In this document: positions 1 to 9,590 of the stretch, piece by piece
Layout of the letters: each line of letters begins with the position of its first letter
Numbering within the stretch: position 1 is the first letter of the stretch
Source of the DNA: JBKBII01 sp046299415
GTDB lineage: Bacteria; Pseudomonadota; Gammaproteobacteria; Ectothiorhodospirales; Ectothiorhodospiraceae
Direction: 5' to 3'
Assembly: GCA_046299415.1 (NCBI GenBank)
Contig: JBKBII010000001.1
Span: 434,001-498,000 of the forward strand
Length of the DNA stretch: 64,000 nt
Translations under genes and position numbers: made by a program
Notes under the pieces: model-generated
Database searches by the model: none
Seen by the model: only the letters and a program-made list of their open reading frames with translations
What the model was told of the DNA's origin: nothing

Positions 1-123
1 ACAGCGGGAGGCAGGCAATCGATGGAGCCGGTTCACCGCGCACAGACGAGATTCTCTTCGTTCTGCCGAAATCCGAGCTGACGCGCCTACTCGGTCCGCA
101 TAGGCCGTGATGCGTCCAACCGG

Positions 124-1401
124 TCATGCCACGGCAGCGTCCTGACCCGGCATGCCGTAAACCGGAAACTGACGACACAACGCGAGTACGTCGTTCTTGA
201 CGCGCTCGATCACGGCATCGTTTTCGTGATCGTCGAGAACATCGGCGATCCAGTCAGCGACCCGAGCGCACTCGCTTTCACGAAAGCCCCGTGTCGTGAT
301 CGCTGGCGTGCCGATTCGAATACCAGAGGTTACAAACGGCGACTGCGGATCATTTGGAACCGCATTCTTGTTGACGGTGATGTTGGCGCGCCCTAGCGCC
401 GCATCAGCGGCCTTGCCCGTCATGCCTTTTGCGACGAGCGAGATCAACATCAAGTGATTGTCGGTACCACCAGACACAATGTCGTAGCCTCGAGTCATCA
501 GGCGGCCCGCCATTGCGCGCGCATTCTTGACCACCTGCTCCGAGTAGGCCTTGAACTCTGGCTCGAGCGCCTCCTTGAACGCGACGGCTTTTGCGGCGAT
601 GACGTGCATCAACGGACCGCCTTGGGTACCGGGGAAGATGAGCGACTGGAACTTCTTCTCCAGCTCAGGCTGTCCTTTCGAAATGATAAAGCCGCCGCGT
701 GGTCCACGCAGGCTCTTATGAGTCGTTGAAGTCACCACGTGTGCGTGATCGATTGGGTTGGGATACTGCCCGCCCGCAACCAGACCCGAGACGTGCGCCA
801 TATCGACGAGCAAGTAGGCACCAACCGAGTCGGCGATCGATCGAAAACGAGACCAATCGATGACGCGCGAGTAAGCCGAAAAACCAGCGACGATCATCTT
901 CGGACGGTGCTCTCGAGCCAAGCGATCGACCTCATCATAGTCAATCAGGCCCTGCTCATTGATTCCGTATTGAACCGCGTTGTAAATCTTGCCGGAGAAG
1001 TTCGGCTTGGCGCCGTGGGTCAAATGCCCCCCCGCATCGAGACTCATGCCGAGCACCGTGTCATGAGGCTCGAGTAACGCCATGTAGACTGCTGCATTCG
1101 CCTGCGAGCCGGAATGCGGTTGAACGTTGGCATAGTCTGCGCCATACAGCGCCTTGAGGCGGTCTATCGCCAGTTGCTCCGCGATGTCGACGAACTCGCA
1201 GCCGCCGTAGTAACGCTTGCCCGGATAGCCTTCAGCGTATTTGTTGGTGAGTACGGAACCCTGCGCTTCAAGGACCCGAGGGCTCGCGTAATTTTCCGAC
1301 GCGATCAGCTCGATGTGTTCTTCTTGACGCCGCGACTCGTTTTCGATCGCACCCCAAAGTTCGTCGTCAAACCCGTGAATCCCCATTTCGATCGAAAACA
1401 T
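124..1401 (-). CDS. glyA: Serine hydroxymethyltransferase
   Basis: PLP enzyme that interconverts serine and glycine with tetrahydrofolate in the cytoplasm; it supplies one-carbon units. The 425-residue length is normal for the family. The PLP lysine motif TTHKSLRGPRGG is visible, with the lysine at residue 229, the same number as in E. coli. IELIASENY near residue 30 and the NKYAEGYPGKRYYGG substrate/PLP region are intact. The ATG at 1401 is preceded by GAGGG seven bases away. A second ATG five codons in is possible. In this context it can take glycine made by the glyoxylate aminotransferase at 12.6 kb and convert it to serine. A weak -10-like TAGAAT sits at 1434-1429, with a poor -35 (TTATCG) 18 bp further upstream. 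The usual downstream partner nrdR is not seen in the 123 bases left before the window edge. Confidence 0.97.
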   Translation of the reverse strand: MFSIEMGIHGFDDELWGAIENESRRQEEHIELIASENYASPRVLEAQGSVLTNKYAEGYPGKRYYGGCEFVDIAEQLAIDRLKALYGADYANVQPHSGSQANAAVYMALLEPHDTVLGMSLDAGGHLTHGAKPNFSGKIYNAVQYGINEQGLIDYDEVDRLAREHRPKMIVAGFSAYSRVIDWSRFRSIADSVGAYLLVDMAHVSGLVAGGQYPNPIDHAHVVTSTTHKSLRGPRGGFIISKGQPELEKKFQSLIFPGTQGGPLMHVIAAKAVAFKEALEPEFKAYSEQVVKNARAMAGRLMTRGYDIVSGGTDNHLMLISLVAKGMTGKAADAALGRANITVNKNAVPNDPQSPFVTSGIRIGTPAITTRGFRESECARVADWIADVLDDHENDAVIERVKNDVLALCRQFPVYGMPGQDAAVA

Positions 1402-2206
1402 CGTCTAGCCCTCACTCAACGTTCATTGATTCTACGAAGTATACCGGTCTCCCGATAACGGCTTCGATGACCCAAACAAGTTCACGCCCAAAGCGTCGTG
1501 CGCACACAGAATTGCGCCAACGTCGAAGCAGAACGTCGAACCAGGAGGTGTGCGGGCACATCGTTGAGCCTCTGGGTGCTTCCTCTCCGGCCTGGCCGCC
1601 AGTTGCGCCCCAATCACTACGCTCCCCAGCGCGTGGAGCGGAGTCTGATTCGCGGCCTTTTTACGCTGTCTCGTCGGGAATCAACCATTGAGGTTTCATT
1701 TGATGAAATCTGTCACGTGGGATGAAAGCTTCGGGCGGCCGCGCTGTATTGATCCGCTCAAGCGGCCAAATGCTGCTGCTCAAGTTCGATCAAACTGGCC
1801 ACGAGCGCACTGATTTCAGCATCCGCCCGCTGTTGTGTTAATAAGGCTCTACAGAGCAGCTCGTCTACCAAAAAATACTGCCTGACCGCATCAACTGATA
1901 GGCAGCCGCCATGCGCAGTCGATCGCAACGCGCGCACGGCAATCAACGAGCCGGTTCAATGCAGGTTCGAAAGGTTTTGGGACTTTGTCAGGTTCGTGTG
2001 CATCAAAACCTCAGCGAGAAGTTGACAGCATTCACTTGAACAACGACCGAGCGCCGGCACACTGGGCGTATTCGGTTTCACGCCAACCCGATGGTCGCTC
2101 GACGATCGCCGCGACCTCGATCGCAACGCGGTACTTAGCGCCACGCATGCGCTTTTAGATTCACAAAAGCGTCACGCCGTGCCAACGCGTCATGTGGAGA
2201 GCCGTA
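1402..2206. other. Gap between glyA and the TAXI gene
   Basis: No convincing gene. The glyA side holds the ribosome-binding site and a weak promoter-like pair (1429-1434 and 1453-1458, minus strand). A minus-strand frame at 1758-1946 reads through a helix-like peptide ending in SLIELEQQHLAA, but it begins at TTG without a ribosome-binding site; it could be a remnant of a larger gene. Nothing else is recognised. Confidence 0.5.
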
Positions 2207-3370
2207 ATGATGAGCCTATTCCCCGCTTTCGGGCAGTTTCGTAGCCATCAGTCTGATACCTGTCCATGGACGGGAGCAATCGACTCTGAGCCATCCGGCG
2301 CACGAAACCCCTTCCCCGGTCGTCCCTTGGCTCTGCTCGCCTCAGCGGTGTTCGCGCTCATGCTGCCGGCCGCGGCGACGGCACAGGGTCTGGTCGAGGC
2401 TCAGCAGCGATTTATCAACATTGGTACTGGCGGCGTGACCGGTGTCTACTACCCCGCCGGACAACATCTCTGCCGCATGTTCAACGCCAATCGCGATGAA
2501 CACGGCATGCGTTGCACGGCTGAATCGACCGGCGGATCGGTGTTCAATCTCAACATGATTCGTTCAGGCGACATGGACGTCGGTGTCGCCCAGTCCGACA
2601 TGCAATTCCACGCGCACCGTGGCTCTGGTCGGTTCGAGGCGTTTGGTGCCGCGCCGCAACTGCGGTCTGTGTTTTCGTTGCACGCCGAGCCCCTCACGCT
2701 GGTCGTGCGCGAAGACTCAGGCATCGAGGGGCTGCGCGATCTGCCCGGAAAACGAGTGAATATCGGCAACCCAGGGTCGGGGCAGCGTGTCCTCGTCGAA
2801 GAACTGATGGCTCGACTCGATTGGACGCGTGGCACGTTCGGACTTGTGTCGGAACTGCCGTCCCGCGAACAGGGACAGGCACTTTGCGACAATCGTGTCG
2901 ACGCCTTTTTCTTCTCGGTGGGTCATCCATCCGCTGCGATTCAGGAGCCAATCGCGACGTGCAACGCACGCCTTGTCTCGCTGGTCGATCCCGTGATCGA
3001 TGAGCTTGTAGCCGCAACACCGTACTACCTGCCCGGCGTCATTCCGGCCAACACCTATCCCGGTCAGAGTGAAGACATCAAAACCTACGGCGTCGGTGCG
3101 ACGGTGGTGTCGTCGACCCGCACCAGTGATGAGGCGATCTATCAGTTGGTACGCGCGGTCTTCGAAAACTTCGAAACGTTCCGAACGCTGCATCCGGCTT
3201 TTGGTGGGTTGACGCGCCGAACGATGGCCAACGAAGGGGCATCGGCCCCACGGCACTCGGGTGCCGAGCGGTATTTTCGTGAAAACGGTTGGCTCGAGAG
3301 CAGCAGTGACAACCAGACAAGCGCCGACTCAAGCGACCTGACCGCTGACGCCAGCTCAGTTGAACGTTGA
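2207..3370 (+). CDS. TAXI-family TRAP transporter substrate-binding protein
   Basis: Periplasmic binding protein of a TRAP transporter of the TAXI type. The mature part begins with the family signature INIGTGGVTGVYYPAG. The hydrophobic core of a signal peptide (LALLASAVFALMLP) is followed by a likely cleavage site ATA/QG. The start is revised to the ATG at 2207, which has GGAGAG five bases upstream; the longest frame starts at 2192. Even so the n-region before the hydrophobic core is unusually long, about 40 residues. A polar Ser/Asp-rich tail follows the domain. It should deliver its ligand to the permease at 5055, although an opposing gene lies between them; the two genes converge and overlap by 15 bp (3356-3370). 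Known TAXI ligands include dicarboxylates and glutamate. Linkage to glcE suggests glycolate or a related hydroxyacid here, which is inference. Confidence 0.9.
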   Translation: MMSLFPAFGQFRSHQSDTCPWTGAIDSEPSGARNPFPGRPLALLASAVFALMLPAAATAQGLVEAQQRFINIGTGGVTGVYYPAGQHLCRMFNANRDEHGMRCTAESTGGSVFNLNMIRSGDMDVGVAQSDMQFHAHRGSGRFEAFGAAPQLRSVFSLHAEPLTLVVREDSGIEGLRDLPGKRVNIGNPGSGQRVLVEELMARLDWTRGTFGLVSELPSREQGQALCDNRVDAFFFSVGHPSAAIQEPIATCNARLVSLVDPVIDELVAATPYYLPGVIPANTYPGQSEDIKTYGVGATVVSSTRTSDEAIYQLVRAVFENFETFRTLHPAFGGLTRRTMANEGASAPRHSGAERYFRENGWLESSSDNQTSADSSDLTADASSVER

Positions 3371-4198
3371 ATCGTTCGCAAAAGCCAAGCTGTCGGCAGC
3401 CTGCTTTGGCGAGTCGATCACTGATCTGTCGAGCCCCGAGTTGAGTTCCGCGCGAGACTCGCGCCAGCGGGGCCAATGCGTGTTCATCAGGGCATAAAAC
3501 CGTGGTCCGTGATTGGCCTCGATGAGGTGCGCCAACTCGTGCACCAACACGTACTCGAGCAAGTCCCGGCGGCGTTTTGCCAGTTCGACGTTCAGGCGAA
3601 TCGACCGTCGCGCCGGGGTGCAACTGCCCCAACGCGTTTTCATCATTCGGACATGATAGTGATCGACCCGGACTCCGAGTCGCGGCGCCCAGATCGCGAT
3701 CATCGGCGAAAGCGCCTCGAGTAGCTGCTGTCGATACCAGTCATGGATGGCCGCCTGCCGGTGTCGACGTTCCGCGTTGGGTCGAATTTTCAACACCAGA
3801 CGGGGCTCATCGAGAAACACCTCCGAGCGCCCTGGCCTTTCGATAACCTCCAGCGCAAAGGCCTTTCCCCAAACGAAAAACTGTTCTCCATCGACGAATC
3901 GATGTTCGCGCGACTGACTCGGCACCGATGGCGCGGACTGCTGATGTCCCGCTTGACACAATCGGGCTTTGTGCCTGCGGACCCACCCGCGTTTAGTCAG
4001 TACGAATGCCCGTATCTCCGCCAACGAGAGCTGCAGCGGTGCGGTCACCGTTACGCGACCATCGGATCGTCGGATCCGAAGATACAGGTGCCGGACGCGC
4101 TTGCGCACGATCGAGATTTCGAGATCGTCTACAACGAGGGCTTTTTCTTCGTTCCCCGTATTGCTTTTGTTTGGTCCGAAATGAATCCCGAAGAACAC
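3356..4198 (-). CDS. YgjP-like metallopeptidase-fold protein (DUF45)
   Basis: Belongs to the YgjP/WLM zinc-metalloprotein family. The zinc motif HELAHLIEANH (His220, Glu221, His224, third His230 from the start chosen here) is intact, and the beta-rich N-terminal part (IRRSDGRVTVTAP) is typical. Cellular role is poorly defined in the family; E. coli YgjP has been reported to act on UTP. The open frame runs back to a TTG at 4396, but the extra 66 residues have no family match that I recognise. I prefer the GTG at 4198, which has GGGGAG four bases upstream and gives 280 residues. The gene sits antisense between the two halves of the TRAP transporter. Confidence 0.8.
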   Translation of the reverse strand: MFFGIHFGPNKSNTGNEEKALVVDDLEISIVRKRVRHLYLRIRRSDGRVTVTAPLQLSLAEIRAFVLTKRGWVRRHKARLCQAGHQQSAPSVPSQSREHRFVDGEQFFVWGKAFALEVIERPGRSEVFLDEPRLVLKIRPNAERRHRQAAIHDWYRQQLLEALSPMIAIWAPRLGVRVDHYHVRMMKTRWGSCTPARRSIRLNVELAKRRRDLLEYVLVHELAHLIEANHGPRFYALMNTHWPRWRESRAELNSGLDRSVIDSPKQAADSLAFANDSTFN

Positions 4199-5054
4199 GA
4201 CGCTCCCCAAAATGTGCAGTCGTTCGGACAAGTGCTCTGCCGAGCTGGATGACGTTGCCTTAACTGCGCCAACCGCACCACTCGAGCACAAGGTCCAGGA
4301 TTGACGGCCGCCTTGCCTGCCCTTCGCCCGTTGCCTGACCAACCAAACCCTTCGATGGTTGACTCGCGGGCAGACGGTCTTGAGTCGCTCTCCCAACTGC
4401 GGGCATCAACAAGCCGCTTGACTCAGCCGTAAAAATCAGTTTCGACGTGGCTTCATTCTTTATTGCAGCGGCCCGAAAAGCCACCGTGGCTCGTCCGACG
4501 GTGACGGTCTGATAACGTTGTCGCCAAGCACTGTCGCGATCGATACCGGGATGCGGTAAGCACGACTGAGACTCCAGGGAATTGCGGCCGGGAACGCCAG
4601 TGTGCGCCATGACTGACCCTAGAATGGGGTGAAAACTCAGCAATTTGCAACGTTGCTCAAGGGCGTCGTGAGTCAGAATTCGGCCGAAGCCAAAGCACAA
4701 AGACCGCTGTGAAGTCCCAGCCACGCGGCCCCGGAATGGGCGACGAATGGTCGCCACTCGGCGTCGTGGTCAACGCCTCCGCTTGTAGTTCTGGTACACG
4801 TTGTGGCAGTTTCATGAAAATGCAGCGGCTGTGCCCGAGCGACGCCGACATCAAATTCGGATCGATCGAGCCTGCCAACTTCGGTATCGGCTTATTTTAG
4901 TCGATCCGTTACGGTCACTCACCGGCGACTTGCCGACGTTACCCGCGTGACCACTGTTCAACCACCAGAACAACAGGGAGAGCAGGTTTTGACGTCAGCG
5001 TTCAACGGCAGCCCCACGAAACCGTGAACCCGCCATCAAGACCGGTGAATACTC
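4199..5054. other. Gap upstream of the TRAP permease
   Basis: Divergent spacer that should hold promoters for the YgjP-like gene (minus) and the permease (plus). A minus-strand frame of 165 codons at 4260-4757 has no family likeness and no ribosome-binding site, so I treat it as chance. No strong hairpin or repeat is seen. Confidence 0.4.
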
Positions 5055-7847
5055 ATGAACGATCAGACGACACGCGATTCAGATCCGAGCCTCGACGATG
5101 ACGCTCAGGCGGTTCAAGACCTCGACTCCGGTCCTCGTGACCCGCATGGACTTACCGGAAAGGTCATTTGGCTGACGGCGGTTACCTGGTCCCTTTTCCA
5201 GGTCTGGATCGCGTCGCCAATGCCCTACGAGCTCAACCTGTTCATCGTTTCCGACACGCAAGCACGTTCGATTCATCTTGCATTCGCCGTATTTCTAGGA
5301 TTTTTGATCTTTCCGGCCGTCGTTCATCGGCTCGGCGTTCGTAATCAGGGCTTGGGTGTCGGTCGCGTGATCGCGATCGGCTTCTACCTTGCGATGGGTA
5401 TCGGGACGAGCGCTCTCGCGGTCTACGATCTGGCGACACTTGGACGGTTGGGCTGGGTCTACGCGGCGATTGCGGCTTCGTTCTTTGCCATCGCATGGCC
5501 GTTGATTATGCGCCCCGCCCTCCCCCAGCGCGTTCCCGTGCCGGACTGGTTCCTCGGCGCCGTCGCAGCTGCGTGTTCGCTCTATCTGTATCTGTTTTTT
5601 CAGGACATTGCGGGTCGACCAGGTGCGCCGAATACCCTTGATCTGATCGTTGCGGGTGTCGGGATCGTGTTGCTGCTCGAGGCGACCCGTCGGGTTCTTG
5701 GGCCTGCGCTGATGATCATCGCGGCGATTTTTCTGTTTTACACGTTCGCCGGACCTTTGATGCCGGACTTGATCGCTCATCGTGGTGCCAGCTATCCGCG
5801 TGCGATGGCTCAGCAGTGGCTGTCCAACGAAGGCGTGTTCGGAATTGCACTCGGTGTCTCGACCAGTTTCGTCTTTCTCTTTGTCCTGTTCGGCGCTCTA
5901 CTCGAAAAAGCCGGCGCAGGCGACTACTTCATCCGCACGGCATTTGCAGGATTGGGCCATCTACGCGGCGGCCCTGCCAAGGCCGCGGTGATTGCATCCG
6001 GAATGACCGGCGTGGTGTCCGGATCATCGATTGCCAACGTCGTCACAACGGGGACCTTCACCATCCCTCTGATGAGACGTGTCGGCTTCAAAGCCGAGAA
6101 AGCGGGCGCCGTAGAAGTCGCCAGTTCGGTCAATGGGCAGTTGATGCCGCCTGTCATGGGTGCCGCAGCGTTTTTGATGGTCGAGTACGTCGGGATTCCA
6201 TACGTCGAAGTTTTGAAGCATGCTCTGATTCCGGCCATCGTCGCCTACGTGGCGCTGTTCTACATCGTGCATCTCGAGGCCTGCAAAAACGGCATGGAAG
6301 GTCTCGAGAGAACGATGAAGACCACGCTCAAGGGCCAATTGATCACTTCGGGTTTCACCCTCGCCGGCATCGTTCTGCTCGCTGCTGCGGTCTATTGGGG
6401 TCTTGGCTGGATCAAGTCGGTCGCAGGGGATTCCGCCTCGTGGATCATCGCTGCGCTCGTGCTCATCGTCTACCTAGGGTTACTCGTAATCGTCTCGCGT
6501 CAGCCCGAGGCCGAACCGCTGGATACCGATCGTCCCCTACCCGCACTTGGGCCGACGGTTCTGTCCGGGCTTCACTTCATCCTGCCCTTGGTGATCCTAG
6601 TGTGGGCGCTCGTCGTCGAGCGCCTTTCGCCCGGTCTCTCAGCGTTCTGGGCTGTTGCATTCATGTTTTTCATACTTTTGACCCAGCGCCCAATTCTGGC
6701 CATGCTGCGTGGCGAGGGCCGCATGGGCCACGCGCTGAATCAGGGTGTGCGCGAGCTATTCGAAGGACTCGAGACGGGTGCTCGCAACATGATCGGCATC
6801 GGCATTGCGACAGCTGCAGCCGGGATCATCGTTGGCACCGTTGCGATGACCGGCGTGGGGCTGGTCCTCACCGACGTCGTCGATGTGCTGTCTGGTGGGA
6901 ACCTGCTGGTCATGCTGGTTTTGGTGGCACTGATCTCGCTGGTTCTCGGTCTAGGCCTGCCGACGACCGCCAACTACATCATTGTCGCGACGCTGATGGC
7001 ACCGGTCATCGTGGAGCTCGGTGCGCAAAACGACCTGCTCGTCCCGTTGATCGCTGCACATCTGTTTGTGTTTTATTTCGGGATCATGGCGGACGTGACT
7101 CCGCCGGTCGGATTGGCGTCGTTCGCCGCTGCCGCTGTCGCTCGCGCAGATCCAATCATGACAGGCGTCCACGCGTTCTTTTACAGCCTGCGAACCGTCG
7201 CCTTACCGTTTTTCTTCATCTTTAATCCGGCTCTGCTGCTGGTCGGTGTCAACAGCGGCGTCGGCGTGGCCCTCGTCTTCTTCGGTGCACTGATCGGAAT
7301 GTTGGCCTTTACAGCCGCAACGATGGGTTGGTTCCAAAGTCGTAGTCGATGGTACGAGTCCGTCGTCCTCTTTGCTGCTGCGGTGCTTCTACTGGCGCCT
7401 GCAGCAGTGTTCGACCGCTTTCAGTCACCCTTCGAACAACGCCCCCCACTGGAGCTGTTCGAAATCGTCGAGACAATCCCGGATCGGGGCCAGCTGCGGC
7501 TCGAAGCCAGTGGACTCGATCTTGAGGGCCGCGAGCTTACCCGCACCGTGATGTTTCCCTTGGGTCGCCCCGACCTAGAACCTAGAGAGCGATTGGCCGA
7601 TGCGGGCTTGTCAGTTCAACTAAGAGCTGAAGAAGAAATTGCCCGCATTCAGGTCGTTGCTTTTGGCTCGCCAGCGTCTCGCGTTGGGCTGGAAGGTGGT
7701 TGGGAAATCACCAGCGTGCTCGTGCCCCGCTCACGCGTGCCGGCGGAAATCTTGTTCCTTCCGGCACTGGCCCTGATTGCGTTGGTGTTCGTGTTGCAGC
7801 GTCGTCGCGCTGATCGGACAGGTCGCGAGACGATGGCATCGACATGA
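5055..7847 (+). CDS. TRAP transporter fused permease (TAXI type), DctQM with DUF3394
   Basis: Inner-membrane permease of a TAXI-type TRAP transporter, 930 residues with the small (DctQ-like) and large (DctM) parts fused. Signatures of the DctM fold are clear: SGSSIANVVTTGTFTIPLM, then NGQLMPPVMGAAAFLM, and GLPTTANYIIVATLMAP followed by DVTPPVGLASFAAAA. The last 180 or so residues after the membrane helices match the DUF3394 extension seen in this subgroup. Start ATG has GGTGA six bases upstream. The stop overlaps the glcE start in ATGA (7844-7847), so the two genes are probably translationally coupled. It works with the binding protein at 2207. Energy source would be a Na+ or H+ gradient as in other TRAP systems. 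Confidence 0.93.
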   Translation: MNDQTTRDSDPSLDDDAQAVQDLDSGPRDPHGLTGKVIWLTAVTWSLFQVWIASPMPYELNLFIVSDTQARSIHLAFAVFLGFLIFPAVVHRLGVRNQGLGVGRVIAIGFYLAMGIGTSALAVYDLATLGRLGWVYAAIAASFFAIAWPLIMRPALPQRVPVPDWFLGAVAAACSLYLYLFFQDIAGRPGAPNTLDLIVAGVGIVLLLEATRRVLGPALMIIAAIFLFYTFAGPLMPDLIAHRGASYPRAMAQQWLSNEGVFGIALGVSTSFVFLFVLFGALLEKAGAGDYFIRTAFAGLGHLRGGPAKAAVIASGMTGVVSGSSIANVVTTGTFTIPLMRRVGFKAEKAGAVEVASSVNGQLMPPVMGAAAFLMVEYVGIPYVEVLKHALIPAIVAYVALFYIVHLEACKNGMEGLERTMKTTLKGQLITSGFTLAGIVLLAAAVYWGLGWIKSVAGDSASWIIAALVLIVYLGLLVIVSRQPEAEPLDTDRPLPALGPTVLSGLHFILPLVILVWALVVERLSPGLSAFWAVAFMFFILLTQRPILAMLRGEGRMGHALNQGVRELFEGLETGARNMIGIGIATAAAGIIVGTVAMTGVGLVLTDVVDVLSGGNLLVMLVLVALISLVLGLGLPTTANYIIVATLMAPVIVELGAQNDLLVPLIAAHLFVFYFGIMADVTPPVGLASFAAAAVARADPIMTGVHAFFYSLRTVALPFFFIFNPALLLVGVNSGVGVALVFFGALIGMLAFTAATMGWFQSRSRWYESVVLFAAAVLLLAPAAVFDRFQSPFEQRPPLELFEIVETIPDRGQLRLEASGLDLEGRELTRTVMFPLGRPDLEPRERLADAGLSVQLRAEEEIARIQVVAFGSPASRVGLEGGWEITSVLVPRSRVPAEILFLPALALIALVFVLQRRRADRTGRETMAST

Positions 7848-9202
7848 TCGCCGCTGCCGTCGTCGCTGATTCGCTCGACGTGCTGAGCGCGACGTTCGAG
7901 CGATGTCGGCGCGATCATCAACAGATCGCTTTGTGCGGGGGCCGGCGGTTGCTGCGAACTATGATGCGCTGGGCCGATCCAGCGGTCGCGTTCGTATCAC
8001 CTGATTTCGTGGAAAACATTCTGCCCGTGCAGGTCGCGGTTGACGCTGACCGAATCGAGATCGACGCCGATGAGCTGACCTTTTCCGTCGGCGCGGGGGT
8101 TTCTGTCGCCGAACTCGAGCGCGCCTGCACCGACGCGGGCGTCATCCTGCCTTTCGAGCCCGCGTACGAGGATCCACCGGAATTCAGCGCATGCCGCCCC
8201 GCAGTGGCTTGGCCGCAGCCTATCGCTGAAGCTGTTTCGATGGACAACCGAACGACGATGGGCGGTCTGCTCGGGGTCGGGCTTTCCGGTTCACGCCGTC
8301 CCTGGGGCGGCGCGTTGCGCGACGCAATTCTCGGCGTCGATGTCCTGGGAGCCGACGGCCAACCGCGGCATTTCGGAGGGCGAGTACTCAAGAACGTCGC
8401 AGGATTCGATATTGCTCGCCTGATGGTGGGTAGTTTTGGAACGCTGGGTGCGATCACCGCGATTCACGGCAAACTCCTACCGGTCCCCAGGATCGAGGTG
8501 AGCTGTAGCGCCGAAATGGACATCGACGACTTTATCGAGCACGCCCATCGCCTGCGGCGTACCGCTTTTCCAATCTCTGGCCTTGGATGGTGGAATCGGC
8601 GCACTCATTTGCGCCTTTCTGGTGGCCCGCGTGATGTCGAGATCGCGCTTGAAGCAATTCACAAGCCAGGAGGAGGCGTCCAATACTCGTCCGGAGGCAT
8701 CGGTGGCGCGCCGAGCCAGCTGCCAGAATGTCAATCGCGCGCCGATGTGAGCCACACTTCCGAAGTGACGTCCGAGCGACACGCGAATCTTGCGTCGTCG
8801 CTGTGGCGTCTGCCTCCTGAAAAGCGGATCTCTCCGGCGACATCGGAACACGCCCCCGATGGTGCAAGCGGCACCTCAGAGCCGACCTGGTGGCGGATCG
8901 CTCTGCCCCCGGCGACTCGACACAAGCCGCTGGCGAGTCTTTCTCCCGATCCCGATTGGGTGCTCGAATGGGGCGGCGGTCTGCGCTTCGTCCGAACCGA
9001 CGCCGATGCAACTGAAGTACGCGAACGAGTCAGCGCGCTACAGGGCATCGCGACGATCTGGTCGGGTGCAGGCTCCAGCGATGCTCGACGACTGCACCCC
9101 CGCTCGACCGCACGCGCAGCGTTGGAGCGCCGAGTGCGCAAGGCTTTTGATCCGTTTGAATTGTTTTGGTCGCCTGTGTACGACTTCGAGGCTCGAGCCT
9201 GA
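7844..9202 (+). CDS. glcE: Glycolate oxidase FAD-binding subunit GlcE
   Basis: FAD-binding subunit of glycolate dehydrogenase (GlcDEF), which oxidises glycolate to glyoxylate at the membrane. The GlcE hallmark stretch is present at residues 137-205: TMGGLLGVGLSG, RPWGGALRDAILGV, and GGRVLKNVAGFDIARL with GSFGTLGAI. The protein is 452 residues against about 350 in E. coli. The excess lies mainly at residues 274-312 and 325-347, Ser/Gly/Glu-rich stretches on either side of a short conserved WR segment. The start overlaps the permease stop by 4 bp. GlcF follows after a 388-bp gap, but GlcD is not adjacent; it is at 44.4 kb. Confidence 0.93.
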   Translation: MIAAAVVADSLDVLSATFERCRRDHQQIALCGGRRLLRTMMRWADPAVAFVSPDFVENILPVQVAVDADRIEIDADELTFSVGAGVSVAELERACTDAGVILPFEPAYEDPPEFSACRPAVAWPQPIAEAVSMDNRTTMGGLLGVGLSGSRRPWGGALRDAILGVDVLGADGQPRHFGGRVLKNVAGFDIARLMVGSFGTLGAITAIHGKLLPVPRIEVSCSAEMDIDDFIEHAHRLRRTAFPISGLGWWNRRTHLRLSGGPRDVEIALEAIHKPGGGVQYSSGGIGGAPSQLPECQSRADVSHTSEVTSERHANLASSLWRLPPEKRISPATSEHAPDGASGTSEPTWWRIALPPATRHKPLASLSPDPDWVLEWGGGLRFVRTDADATEVRERVSALQGIATIWSGAGSSDARRLHPRSTARAALERRVRKAFDPFELFWSPVYDFEARA

Positions 9203-9590
9203 GCGTGATCATCGTTAGCGAGCGAACTGCCAAGATGCCGGAACGCAATAGGCAGATCAGTCATGACCGTCGCACCGGCCGCAGGATCCGCCGGAACGGC
9301 ATCCCGCGATGGAACTGTTGCCTGTTGTACAAAAGGCATTCGGTGTCGAGCGTCGACGATGTATGCGCGAGCAAACTGCCTAGCGCCGAAAAGCGAGTCC
9401 ATTCCCAGTGATCGAGACTGGCAAACGGCTCGGCGCGAACTCAGCCCAGCGAGACCATTATTCGGAGTCACCTCCCGGCGTAGCGAAGAATGTCCACGTC
9501 TTGATCGATCGCCGCCAAGCACCAAGCGCGCGCCCAGTGCATGATCGGATCTTCACAGCCTTCGGCCGCAATCACCCTCCAGCCCCATCG
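9203..9590. other. Gap between glcE and glcF
   Basis: The glcF frame is open back to 9408, but the extra 61 codons do not resemble GlcF N-termini, so I treat this as spacer. It is unusually long for a glc operon. No terminator-like hairpin or promoter was recognised. Confidence 0.4.

Noticed and set aside
1758..1946. 62-codon minus-strand frame with helix-like C-terminus
   Set aside because: TTG start without a ribosome-binding site and no recognised family; kept only as a possible remnant in the gap note.
4260..4757. 165-codon minus-strand frame upstream of the YgjP-like gene
   Set aside because: No ribosome-binding site, no domain likeness, and composition like other chance frames in gaps.
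5816..7225. 469-codon frame on the plus strand
   Set aside because: It lies wholly inside the TRAP permease in another frame and is Arg/His-rich, a typical shadow.
9203..9590. Frameshifted extra domain between glcE and glcF
   Set aside because: GlcE ends and GlcF begins with complete family motifs, so no missing piece needs to be encoded here.
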